Made by a program: the position numbers and the translations under genes
In this document: positions 1-7,084 of the stretch, piece after piece
How positions within the stretch are numbered: the first letter of the stretch is position 1
How the letters are laid out: each line of letters starts with the position of its first letter
Source of the DNA: an uncultured Clostridia bacterium
GTDB lineage: Bacteria > Bacillota > Clostridia > TANB77 > CAG-508
NCBI GenBank assembly: GCA_944386335.1
Contig: CALXAQ010000069.1
Location: forward strand, 1-16,637
Reading direction: 5' to 3'
DNA length: 16,637 bases
Notes under the pieces: model-generated
Database searches by the model: none
Seen by the model: the letters and a program-made list of their open reading frames with translations, nothing else
Told to the model about the DNA's origin: nothing

Positions 1-77
1 TTATTTTATTTTTATTTTATTTTTATTTTATTTTTATTTTATTTTTATTTTATTTTTATTTTATTTTTATTTTATTT
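1..77. repeat. Perfect 11-base tandem repeat, 7 copies
   Basis: Seven uninterrupted copies of TTATTTTATTT fill positions 1-77, and the array probably continues off the left edge. Read on the minus strand, the direction of gyrB transcription, the unit is AAATAAAATAA. It contains no G or C. From 78 to about 240 the array decays into irregular T-runs with isolated A residues, which looks like older, diverged copies or plain low-complexity sequence. No function can be assigned; replication slippage is the likely cause. Confidence 0.9.
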
Positions 78-658
78 ATTATTTATTATTTTTTCTACTA
101 TTTTTTTATTTTTATTATTTATTTTTATTATTTATTTTTATTTTTTATTATTTATTTTTTTATTTTTTTTTTTATTATTTTTTTTATTTTATTTTCTTTT
201 TTTTTTATTATTATTAAAAATTTTTTATTTTTATGTATATTTTTTTTCATTTAAGACATAATATTAGCATAAGGTTAATATTAGTTGAGCGAAGAATATT
301 ACGAGGTTTTATATAAGCTTTTTAATATTCGAACAAAGATATCTAATTGTTTAAGTAATCCTTAGATGATTATATGTCGGCGTCGTAGAATTTATGATGA
401 GTAACTAAGCTATATTTTTTATAATATATTTTTATATGGTTGAAATTATTGATGATAAATTCGGGCTAAGATTGTTTTTATATATTACCGTGGTTGTTAT
501 TAGTCCCATGTGGATGAATATGGTTATGGTATATGTATTAATAGTCAATCAACTGATTTATATATTTAATATATAGCTTATTTATATAGCAATATATATT
601 AGGTTATCTTATTAGATATATAGGTTTGAGTTATAGATGAATAGTAGCTTTATAAGAT
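78..658. other. Gene-free stretch downstream of gyrB
   Basis: No recognisable gene or RNA was found here. Positions 78-240 are almost pure T with scattered A. Positions 241-658 are AT-rich but more complex, and on the plus strand carry clearly more G than C; a hand count of 421-540 gives about 24 G to 7 C. That is the opposite of the neighbouring gyrB, whose coding (minus) strand is the G-rich one. The stretch contains several short AT-rich inverted repeats, for example 604-612 with 652-660, and one 46-codon open frame at 436-576 without a ribosome binding site. gyrA, often the gene after gyrB, is not present. Confidence 0.7.
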
Positions 659-693
659 AATAGCTAGTAAGGTTTATTTCCTTACTAGCTATT
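659..693 (-). terminator. Hairpin terminator after gyrB
   Basis: Positions 659-672 and 680-693 form a perfect 14-base-pair stem with the 7-base loop TTTATTT. The hairpin begins only 5 bases past the gyrB stop codon. In the minus-strand transcript it is followed by TTATCTTATA rather than a strong U-run, so intrinsic termination may be moderate. It is the natural 3' end of the dnaN-recF-gyrB transcript. A second inverted repeat (604-612 with 652-660) overlaps its base and could form an alternative fold. Confidence 0.75.
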
Positions 694-697
694 AAAA

Positions 698-2626
698 TTA
701 TACATCTAAATTTGTTACGTATTTTGCATTTTCTTCAATAAATTTTCTTCTTGGCTCTATTTCATCTCCCATAAGTACAGTAAATATTGCATCTGCTTTC
801 ATTGCATCATACATAGTAACTTTAATTAAAATTCTAGTTTCTGGGTTCATAGTAGTATCCCATAATTGTTCTGGGTTCATTTCTCCAAGACCTTTGTATC
901 TTTGCAATGCTAATTGATCTCTTGCTATTCCCTTTTCTTCCAATTCTTTATAAGCCCTATCTAAATCTTCATCTGTATAACAATAGATATCTTGTATCCC
1001 TTTTTTAGATAATTTATATAAAGGTGGTTGTGCTAAAAATACATTTCCATTTTCAATTAAAGGTCTCATATATCTAAAGAAAAAGGTTAATAATAATGTT
1101 CTAATATGTGCACCATCTACGTCCGCATCTGCCATGATAATAACTTTACCATATCTGATTTTACTAATATCAAAGTCTGCTCCTATTCCTGCTCCAACGG
1201 CTAATATAACTGGTTGCAATTTATCATTATTATAAATTTTATCAGCTCTTGATTTTTCTACATTTAGCATTTTTCCCCAAAGAGGAAGTATGGCTTGAAA
1301 TCTTCTATCTCTTCCCTGTTTTGCACTACCTCCTGCAGAGTCTCCCTCTACAATATATATTTCACAATTTTTTGCATCTTTTTCTGAACAATCTGCTAAC
1401 TTTCCAGGTAGGGTTGTTGTTTCTAATGCATTTTTTCTTCTTACTAATTCTCTCGCCTTTCTTGCTGCTTCTCTCGCACGGGATGCACTAATACATTTTT
1501 CTAAAATAGCCTTTGCTACACTTGGATTTTCTTCTAAAAAGTTAGATAATGCTTCATTTACTGCACTTTGCACGATTCCTGTTACATTACTATTTCCTAA
1601 TTTTGTTTTCGTTTGTCCTTCGAATTGTGGTTCTTTTACTTTTACAGAGATAACAGCTGTAATTCCTTCTCTAATATCTTCTCCCTGTAAATTTCCATCT
1701 TTTTCTTTTAAAATATTATGAGATTTTGCATAATCATTAAATGATTTTGTTAAAGCTCTTTTAAATCCTTCTAAGTGCGTTCCACCTTCTATCGTATTAA
1801 TATTATTGACAAAACTATATATATTTTCTGTATAAGAAGAAGTATATTGCAAAGCGATTTCTATTGGTACTTCTCCATTTTTTTCAATATAAATTGGTTC
1901 TTTGTGTAAGGTTTCTTTATTTTGATTTAAAAATTGTACAAAAGAGATTAATCCTCCTTCAAAGTGAAATTCTGCTTTTTTTGGTGGATCTTCTCTTAAG
2001 TCTTCCATACTTATCTTTAATCCTTTTGTTAAAAATGCCATTTCTCTTAAGCGGTTTTCTAACGTTTCATAATCATATTCTAATGTTTCAAAAATAGTAT
2101 AATCTGCTAAAAATCTTACTTTTGTTCCAGTTTTTTTAGAATCTCCTATTCTGGTTAATTTCTGTGTGGTTTTTCCTCTTTCAAATTTCATTTGAAAAAT
2201 ACCACCATCTCTTTGGATGGTAACCTCACACCATGTAGACAATGCATTTACAACAGAGGCACCAACTCCATGAAGTCCTCCAGATACTTTATATCCACTA
2301 TCTCCTCCGAATTTTCCACCTGCATGTAATACGGTATAAACTGTTTCTGCTGCAGAAATATGTGTTTTAGGATGTTCATCTACTGGAATTCCTCTTCCAT
2401 CATCTTCTACACAAATAATATTTCCTGGTTCAATGGTCACATGAATATGTGTACAATACCCTGCTAATGCTTCATCCACGCAGTTATCTACAATTTCATA
2501 AACCAAATGATGTAGTCCTCTGATAGAAACACTTCCAATATACATACCAGGTCTTTTTCTAACTGCTTCTAATCCCTCTAATACTTGTATTTGGTCTGCT
2601 CCATATTTATGCTCATATTTTTCCAT
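698..2626 (-). CDS. gyrB: DNA gyrase subunit B
   Basis: ATPase subunit of DNA gyrase, the type II topoisomerase that adds negative supercoils with GyrA. The 642-residue product has the family order: a GHKL ATPase domain (EIVDN near 44-48, DDGRGIPV near 75-82, the glycine-rich ATP lid with SGGLHGVGASVVNAL near 115-129), a transducer domain, a Toprim domain (EGDSAGG near 427-433, metal-binding DADVDG near 500-505) and a C-terminal region with QRYKGLGEMNPEQLW for contact with GyrA. I chose the ATG at 2624-2626 because AAAGGGAG lies 9 bases upstream and the protein then begins just before the conserved YGADQIQVLEGLEAVRKRPG. A longer frame from a TTG at 2692 adds 22 basic residues and has no ribosome binding site. 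Position 450 is Trp in LPLWGKMLN where many GyrBs have Arg; I recall this in other Clostridia. gyrA does not follow. Confidence 0.98.
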   Translation of the reverse strand: MEKYEHKYGADQIQVLEGLEAVRKRPGMYIGSVSIRGLHHLVYEIVDNCVDEALAGYCTHIHVTIEPGNIICVEDDGRGIPVDEHPKTHISAAETVYTVLHAGGKFGGDSGYKVSGGLHGVGASVVNALSTWCEVTIQRDGGIFQMKFERGKTTQKLTRIGDSKKTGTKVRFLADYTIFETLEYDYETLENRLREMAFLTKGLKISMEDLREDPPKKAEFHFEGGLISFVQFLNQNKETLHKEPIYIEKNGEVPIEIALQYTSSYTENIYSFVNNINTIEGGTHLEGFKRALTKSFNDYAKSHNILKEKDGNLQGEDIREGITAVISVKVKEPQFEGQTKTKLGNSNVTGIVQSAVNEALSNFLEENPSVAKAILEKCISASRAREAARKARELVRRKNALETTTLPGKLADCSEKDAKNCEIYIVEGDSAGGSAKQGRDRRFQAILPLWGKMLNVEKSRADKIYNNDKLQPVILAVGAGIGADFDISKIRYGKVIIMADADVDGAHIRTLLLTFFFRYMRPLIENGNVFLAQPPLYKLSKKGIQDIYCYTDEDLDRAYKELEEKGIARDQLALQRYKGLGEMNPEQLWDTTMNPETRILIKVTMYDAMKADAIFTVLMGDEIEPRRKFIEENAKYVTNLDV

Positions 2627-2661
2627 TTTTTCTATACTCCCTTTCTTTGCCTTAGTTTTAT

Positions 2662-2735
2662 GAAAGAACTTTCTTAATTTACTTTGCTCCAATTTTAAGA
2701 ATGTTCTTAAATTGCATGAACTTTAAGGAATGTCC
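2662..2735 (-). promoter_or_regulatory. Three imperfect palindromes upstream of gyrB
   Basis: The recF-gyrB spacer holds three related symmetric elements on the minus strand: GGACATTCC starting at 2735, GAACATTCTT starting at 2706, and GAAAGTTCTTTC starting at 2673. The middle one lies within the perfect dyad TTAAGAA-TG-TTCTTAA at 2695-2710. Their starts are 29 and 33 bases apart, close to three helical turns. They do not match the Gram-positive LexA box (GAAC-N4-GTTC). They could be an operator array or mRNA hairpins, and no regulator can be named. Confidence 0.35.
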
Positions 2736-3803
2736 CTAATGTTCATTTATGATTTTTCCTTTGTTTACTTCAAAACTTTTTCCATTTGCATCTTTTATAT
2801 TATCCGTACAAGTAATAATCACTTGTGTATTTTGGATATCTTTTAAAAAATTTTTTCTTCTTTTTTCATCTAATTCTGACATAAAATCATCTAATAATAA
2901 AATGGGATATTCTCCTATGTCATCATATATTACTTGTAATTCTGCCATTTTTAAAGATAATATAACTGTTCTATTTTGCCCCTGGGAACCATAAATATTC
3001 ACCGGTTCTTTATTAATATATATCACAAAATCGTCTCGATGTGTACCTTTTGTTGTAAAACCTTTTATCATATCTATTTTTCTACTTTCGTGTAATTTTT
3101 TTAAAAAACTATTTTTTTCTCTACATTCTGAAATATATTCCATTTCTAATATTTCTTTTGCATCTGTTATTTGTTCATGAATAGTATTTATTTTTTCTTT
3201 TAATTTTTCTATAAAAATATTTCTATAAGCATATATTTTTTCTGCATACTCTGCTAATTTTTCATCCCATATATCTAATAAATTTTCTGGTTTATTTTCT
3301 AATTTTATTTGTTTTAAATAATTATTTCTTTGTTCTAATGTTTTTAAATATTGATTTAATACATAAATATAATTTGGTCTTAATTGCCCTATCATAATAT
3401 CTAAAAATCTTCTTCTTTTTTGTGGGCCATCTTTTAAAACATGAATGTCGTCTGGTGTAAAAATAACGGTGTGAATATTTCCTAATAATTCACTTAATTT
3501 TTTTATTTTAATTCCATTGACGAAAACACTTTTTTTATCTTCTAATATTAGTTTGACACTACCATCTCTATCTTTTTTTTCATATTTCATAGAAACCAAA
3601 GCTTTATTTTCTCCTATGGCTATCATTTCTTTTTCTTTATTCGTACGAAACGATCTTCCTATAGAACTTAAAAAGATAGCTTCTAATATATTGGTTTTTC
3701 CTTCTCCATTATCTCCATAAAAAATATTGATATGAGGTGATAATTCTATTTTTTGTTCTTCATAATTTCTAAAATGATTTAATTCTATTTCTTGGATGTA
3801 CAT
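2736..3803 (-). CDS. recF: DNA replication and repair protein RecF
   Basis: SMC-like ATPase that helps load RecA at single-strand gaps, working with RecO and RecR in gap repair and fork restart. Visible motifs are Walker A GDNGEGKT near residues 30-37, the ABC-type signature region SQGQNRTVILSLKMAEL near 273-289, and Walker B PILLLDDFMSELD near 300-312. The family-typical N-terminus MYIQEIELNHFRNYE supports the ATG at 3801-3803, giving 355 residues, close to the usual 360-370. In-frame ATGs at 3842 and 3833 would add 13 or 10 residues, but these would be translated through two DnaA boxes, and the extra residues do not look like RecF. The ribosome binding site is weak (AAGAAAAGAG). The gene follows dnaN after 59 bases and precedes gyrB. 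The small S4-domain gene (yaaA) often found between dnaN and recF is absent, as is remB between recF and gyrB. Confidence 0.96.
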   Translation of the reverse strand: MYIQEIELNHFRNYEEQKIELSPHINIFYGDNGEGKTNILEAIFLSSIGRSFRTNKEKEMIAIGENKALVSMKYEKKDRDGSVKLILEDKKSVFVNGIKIKKLSELLGNIHTVIFTPDDIHVLKDGPQKRRRFLDIMIGQLRPNYIYVLNQYLKTLEQRNNYLKQIKLENKPENLLDIWDEKLAEYAEKIYAYRNIFIEKLKEKINTIHEQITDAKEILEMEYISECREKNSFLKKLHESRKIDMIKGFTTKGTHRDDFVIYINKEPVNIYGSQGQNRTVILSLKMAELQVIYDDIGEYPILLLDDFMSELDEKRRKNFLKDIQNTQVIITCTDNIKDANGKSFEVNKGKIINEH

Positions 3804-3823
3804 ATTTTTCTCTTTTCTTAAAG

Positions 3824-3855
3824 TTATCCACATATTTTGCATAGATTGTGGATAA
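3824..3855. promoter_or_regulatory. Inverted pair of perfect DnaA boxes before recF
   Basis: TTATCCACA at 3824-3832 (plus orientation) and TGTGGATAA at 3847-3855 (minus orientation) both match the DnaA box consensus exactly and face each other across 14 bases. They fill the short dnaN-recF spacer. DnaA bound here could modulate recF-gyrB expression or act as an outlying part of the origin about 1.2 kb from the main cluster. Confidence 0.75.
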
Positions 3856-3862
3856 TTTTTTT

Positions 3863-4978
3863 CTAATCTTTCAATCTGATTGGTAAAATCATATAGATAT
3901 AATCTCCATCATCTACTGGTCTGATAATACATGGTGAAATACTTGTCCCAAAATCTACAAATATTTCTTCATCATCGATAGCACGAAGTGCATCTAAGAA
4001 ATATTTTGGATTAAATCCTGCTTCTAGATTTTGTCCTTCTGTAGATACATACATTTCTTCTTTCGCATCTCCTGTTTGATTCGTACAAGAAATGGTTAAT
4101 TTTCCAATATCAATGGCTACTTTCACTGGATATTTTTTTTCTTTTTCTATACTAGAAGAAGAAATTAGACTAATTCTTTCAAAACAATTTTGCAAAGCAT
4201 TTTTATTCACTCTTACTCTAGTTTCCCAATTTTCTGGAATAACGCTTGCATAATTTAAAAATTCTCCATCTAATAATCTAGTTACTAATTTGCAATTTTC
4301 CATTTCAAATAAGGCTTGATTTTTCGCTACGCCTATTTTTATCATATCAAAAGAATCTAATATAATTTTATTTACTTCATTCAATGTTCTTCCTGGAATA
4401 ACGGCTGTAAAATCATTTACATGATTTTGCAAAAATTTGCTTTTCCATGCCAATCTAAATCCATCTACAGCAACTACATTTAATTTATTATTTTTTATTT
4501 CAAATAAACATCCTGTAAAAATAGGTCTATTTTCTTCTGTACTAACAGCAAAAATAGTTTTTCTAATCATTTCTTTTAGAGAATTTTGTTCTATCTCAAT
4601 AGAGTTTTCTACATTAATTTGTGGTAGTTCTGGAAATTCATCTGGATTCATGGTAGCAAGTTTATATAAAGAACCTTCACATTCAATGACTAATAAATTT
4701 TTTTCATTTAAAGAAATATGTATTTCTGTATCTGGTAGTTTTCTAATAATTTCACTAAACATGATAGCATTTACTACTGTTGCTCCTTGTTCTTCTACAT
4801 TACTATCTATGACATATTCAATTCCTATTTCTAAATCATAGGTAGTAAATTTTACTTCATTATCATTGGTTTGAATTAAAATACCTTCTAAAATAGGCAT
4901 GGTTGTTTTAGATGCTACTGCTTTTGTTACTGAATTAATAGCTTTTAATATTTTATCTTTTTCACAAATAATTTTCAT
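3863..4978 (-). CDS. dnaN: DNA polymerase III beta subunit (sliding clamp)
   Basis: Ring-shaped processivity clamp that tethers DNA polymerase III and repair proteins to DNA as a homodimer. At 371 residues it has the full family length, which accommodates three repeated clamp folds of roughly 120 residues each. Recognisable elements are the N-terminal MKIICEKDKILKAINSVTKA, the stretch TMPILEGILIQ near 26-36, ENRPIFTGCLFEI in the middle domain, and the C-terminal MILPIRLKD, which ends in the typical clamp tail MPIR-like motif. The ATG at 4976-4978 is preceded by AAAGGAG at a spacing of 11 bases. The gene lies directly downstream of the origin's unwinding region and was probably co-transcribed with dnaA or started from within the intergenic region. 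No clear separate promoter was identified. It runs into recF with a 59-base gap. Confidence 0.97.
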   Translation of the reverse strand: MKIICEKDKILKAINSVTKAVASKTTMPILEGILIQTNDNEVKFTTYDLEIGIEYVIDSNVEEQGATVVNAIMFSEIIRKLPDTEIHISLNEKNLLVIECEGSLYKLATMNPDEFPELPQINVENSIEIEQNSLKEMIRKTIFAVSTEENRPIFTGCLFEIKNNKLNVVAVDGFRLAWKSKFLQNHVNDFTAVIPGRTLNEVNKIILDSFDMIKIGVAKNQALFEMENCKLVTRLLDGEFLNYASVIPENWETRVRVNKNALQNCFERISLISSSSIEKEKKYPVKVAIDIGKLTISCTNQTGDAKEEMYVSTEGQNLEAGFNPKYFLDALRAIDDEEIFVDFGTSISPCIIRPVDDGDYIYMILPIRLKD

Positions 4979-4993
4979 TTCGAATCAAACTCC

Positions 4994-5018
4994 TTTTATT
5001 AAATATAATAAATATTTA
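4994..5018. other. AT-rich DNA unwinding element of oriC
   Basis: The 25 bases TTTTATTAAATATAATAAAT and onward to 5018 are entirely A and T. They lie between the ribosome binding site of dnaN and the DnaA-trio at 5019-5036. In Bacillus subtilis the unwinding element has this same position beside the trios, on the dnaN side of the DnaA boxes. The assignment is by position and composition. Confidence 0.7.
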
Positions 5019-5036
5019 TAGTAGTAGTAGTAATAG
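5019..5036 (+). other. DnaA-trio element of oriC
   Basis: TAGTAGTAGTAGTAATAG reads, 3' to 5' from the DnaA boxes outward, as GAT-AAT-GAT-GAT-GAT-GAT. These are six trinucleotides of the DnaA-trio class (3'-GAT-5') known to guide the DnaA filament onto single-stranded DNA in Firmicutes. The short block GTCC (5037-5040) separates it from the first DnaA box at 5041, and the pure A/T tract lies on its other side. The order box, GC block, trios, AT tract is that of a canonical basal unwinding system. Confidence 0.85.
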
Positions 5037-5040
5037 GTCC

Positions 5041-5206
5041 TGTGGATTGTGTGGATAACTATGTGTATAGTTTATATCCCTAGCGTTTGAGATGTTGATA
5101 ACTTGGTGGATAATTTTAAAAGTTTTCCACATTTTCCTTTTGGGTATGTGGAAATGAAAGTTATACACAAGTTATCTACAGGAATTCCACACCCCCTTGT
5201 GGATAT
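5041..5206. promoter_or_regulatory. oriC: oriC DnaA-box cluster (dnaA-dnaN intergenic)
   Basis: About nine DnaA-box-like 9-mers lie here. A perfect TGTGGATAA sits at 5050-5058 and abuts a weaker TGTGGATTG at 5041-5049. Single-mismatch sites are at 5093-5101 (TGTTGATAA), 5105-5113 (GGTGGATAA), 5123-5131 (TTTTCCACA), 5161-5169 (TTATACACA), 5172-5180 (TTATCTACA) and 5198-5206 (TGTGGATAT). A two-mismatch site is at 5147-5155. Both orientations occur. The position between dnaA and dnaN is the standard Firmicutes oriC. Positions 5207-5308, between the cluster and the dnaA stop, hold no further clear element. Confidence 0.92.
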
Positions 5207-5308
5207 CTAATGTATTGCTTCCGTAAGAAGAATTTGAACTTACTGTTCTAGATAAACTGTTCGTCAAACAATCTTTTTAAAAAAGTTTCATTTTTGTTTA
5301 TTTCAATA

Positions 5309-6641
5309 CTAGTTGTCCGCAAGCAAGATGTTTTTCACACTATCCACAATTAATTTTGTATTAGGATTTTCTTTCATTTCTTTTTCGATTTTTTTACAAG
5401 CATGCATTACAGTGGTATGGTCTCTGTTACCAAAATCCTTTCCTATTTGAGGAAGAGAAATTTGAGGGACACTTCTACATAAATACATAGCAATTTGTCT
5501 TGGAAAAACAACATCGTTTGATTTTTTGCTACCTACTAAATCCTTAGGATCAATATTAAAATATTTTGCAACAGTTTCTTGTATATATTGTGAAGAAATG
5601 ACTTTATCTTGTGCAGCAATAATTTCATTAATGGCCCATTCTGCCATTTCCATGGTAATAGGACTATTAATTAAAGAAGCTCTGGCAATTAATTTATTAA
5701 GTGCTCCTTCTAATTCTCTAATATTGGTATCAATACTATTCGCAATGGTAGATAAAATAGCATCATCTATAATAATGTTATCGATTTGTGCTTTTTTACG
5801 CAAAATAGCTAAACGTGTTTCATAATCGGCATTAGAAATATCTGCAATTAATCCCCATTCAAATCTAGATTTTAATCTATCTTCTAATAGATTAATGTCT
5901 TTAGGAGGTCTATCACTAGAAATGATAACTTGCCTTCCACTTTCATGCAAAGTATTAAAAGTATGGAAGAATTCCTCCTGTACCCTTTCTTTTCCCGCAA
6001 TAAATTGGATGTCGTCTATTAAAAGGACATCAATATTTCTGTATTTAGAGCGGAATTGCTCATTTTTATTATCTTTAATAGCATTAATTAATTGATTGGT
6101 GAATTTTTCAGAAGTAACATATAAAATATTAGAATTTTTGTTATTTCTTAAAATTTCATTACCAATAGCATGCATTAAGTGTGTTTTTCCCAAACCTACA
6201 CCGCCGTAAATAAATAAAGGATTATAAGAGGTGGCTGGTGCTTCTGCAACAGCAAGTGCTGCAGCATGTGCAAATCGATTGTTATTGCCTACAACGAAAG
6301 AGTCAAAAGTATATTTAGGGTTTAACGTTTCGTTGTAGACCGTTCCAGCAGTAGGTGGAAGTTGTCCGATCCATGGTTTGGTCTGCTATTTCTTCTTTTG
6401 CGATTATGGAAACACTGCATTCTTTATTTGTAATGAAATTAAAAGTATTTACAAGTAAATCGTGATATCTAGATTCTATGGCATCTCTTTTAAATGCAGT
6501 AGAAGTAGAAAGAACTATATTACCGTTATCGGCACTTTCAATTTCAAGATTTTTAATCCAGGTCTCATAAGAAATTTTTGTGGTTTCATCTTTTAAAAGA
6601 TCTTTTGCTTTTGTTAGAAGTTCATTTAGGTCTGTTTGCAT
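5309..6641 (-). CDS. dnaA: Chromosomal replication initiator DnaA, frame-disrupted
   Basis: AAA+ initiator that binds DnaA boxes and opens oriC. The N-terminal part (ATG at 6639-6641, AAGGA about 11 bases upstream) encodes domain I, including YETWIKNLEIE, then runs to a TAA at 6315-6317. The remainder lies in another frame, open from 6385. It carries LNPKYTFDSFVVG, Walker A GGVGLGKTHLM, Walker B VLLIDDIQF, the arginine-finger region LKSRFEWGL and the domain IV DNA-binding signature GNRDHTTVMHACKKI near the end. The total span is 1333 nt, which is 444 codons plus one base, so one extra base or two missing bases in linker domain II (about 6317-6388) explains the break. Joined, it gives about 443 residues, a normal DnaA length. 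The downstream frame has no ATG or GTG before Walker A; its only candidate is a TTG inside that motif, so it cannot be a separate working gene. An earlier in-frame ATG at 6713 overlaps DnaA boxes and is unlikely to be used. Confidence 0.95.
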
Positions 6642-6691
6642 TTGTTTTTCAGTCCTTCCAAAAAAATTAAAAAATTTTGTAGGAAAATAAG

Positions 6692-6723
6692 TTATCCACA
6701 TAGTTATCCACATATGTGGATAA
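6692..6723. promoter_or_regulatory. Three perfect DnaA boxes upstream of dnaA
   Basis: TTATCCACA occurs at 6692-6700 and 6704-6712, and its reverse complement TGTGGATAA at 6715-6723. All three are exact. They lie in the 5' leader of dnaA, between its likely promoter and start codon. This is where DnaA autoregulates its own gene in Firmicutes, and where the second half of a bipartite origin sits. Confidence 0.9.
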
Positions 6724-6789
6724 CTACGGAAGAACGCAAGTTGGTAAATAAATTACACACTAAAAACTTCTCTTTCCCTTTGTCACTAT

Positions 6790-6819
6790 ATCATATCAAA
6801 AAAAAATCAAAATAGTCAA
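6790..6819 (-). promoter_or_regulatory. Probable dnaA promoter
   Basis: On the minus strand, TTGACT (complement of 6814-6819) and TATGAT (complement of 6790-6795) are separated by 18 bases that include a run of nine T residues. This would start a dnaA transcript near 6783, with a leader of about 140 bases carrying the three DnaA boxes. It is the best sigma-A-like match in the divergent intergenic region on this strand. Confidence 0.6.
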
Positions 6820-6856
6820 TACAAATAAAAAAAATAATTAATTTTGAGCGGTAGTA

Positions 6857-6885
6857 TTGACATAAAAGAAATCCTGCGATATAAT
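6857..6885 (+). promoter_or_regulatory. Consensus promoter for rpmH operon
   Basis: TTGACA at 6857-6862 and TATAAT at 6880-6885 are exactly 17 bases apart, a perfect housekeeping-sigma consensus. The start of transcription would be near 6892, leaving a leader of about 55 bases before rpmH. Such strength fits a ribosomal protein gene. Confidence 0.9.
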
Positions 6886-6946
6886 TAATGAGCTATAAAA
6901 CGAAAAAATAACTACGGTTTTCATAGATACAGGGAGGTGCGAAAAA

Positions 6947-7081
6947 ATGAAAAGAACATTCCAACCAAAAAAGAGACAAGAACAAAAAGAACACGGATTC
7001 ATGAAAAGAATGAAAACAAGAGCAGGAAGAAATGTATTAAAAGCAAGACGTGCAAAAGGAAGAAAAAAAATAAGTGCGTAA
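6947..7081 (+). CDS. rpmH: 50S ribosomal protein L34
   Basis: Small, extremely basic protein of the large ribosomal subunit. The 44-residue product begins MKRTFQPKKRQEQKEHGFMK, continues RMKTRAGRNVLKARRAKGRK and ends KISA, matching the very conserved L34 family along its full length and at its usual 44-residue size. The ATG is preceded by AGGGAGGTG at about 8 bases. It is first in the rightward operon, directly behind a consensus promoter, with rnpA 78 bases downstream, the near-universal bacterial order. It was identified by reading this frame directly. A longer overlapping frame from 6937 is a shadow. Confidence 0.98.
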   Translation: MKRTFQPKKRQEQKEHGFMKRMKTRAGRNVLKARRAKGRKKISA

Positions 7082-7084
7082 AGG

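Noticed and set aside
436..576. 46-residue hydrophobic protein on the plus strand
   Set aside because: It has no ribosome binding site, no recognisable family and lies in low-complexity AT-rich DNA where such a frame can occur by chance; mentioned only within a finding.
2695..2710. LexA/SOS box upstream of gyrB
   Set aside because: The dyad is GAA-CA-TTC, not the GAAC-N4-GTTC of Gram-positive LexA sites.
5309..6193. C-terminal DnaA part as a separate gene starting at a TTG
   Set aside because: The TTG lies inside the Walker A motif GLGKTH, so a product starting there would lack part of the ATP-binding loop and the N-terminal part of domain III.
6309..6320. Programmed +1 frameshift at CCC TAA as the explanation for dnaA
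   Set aside because: A shift there would discard the family motif residues L and N of LNPKYTF, which are encoded in the downstream frame, and no upstream stimulating ribosome-binding sequence is seen. Kept only as a minor alternative to an indel in the linker.
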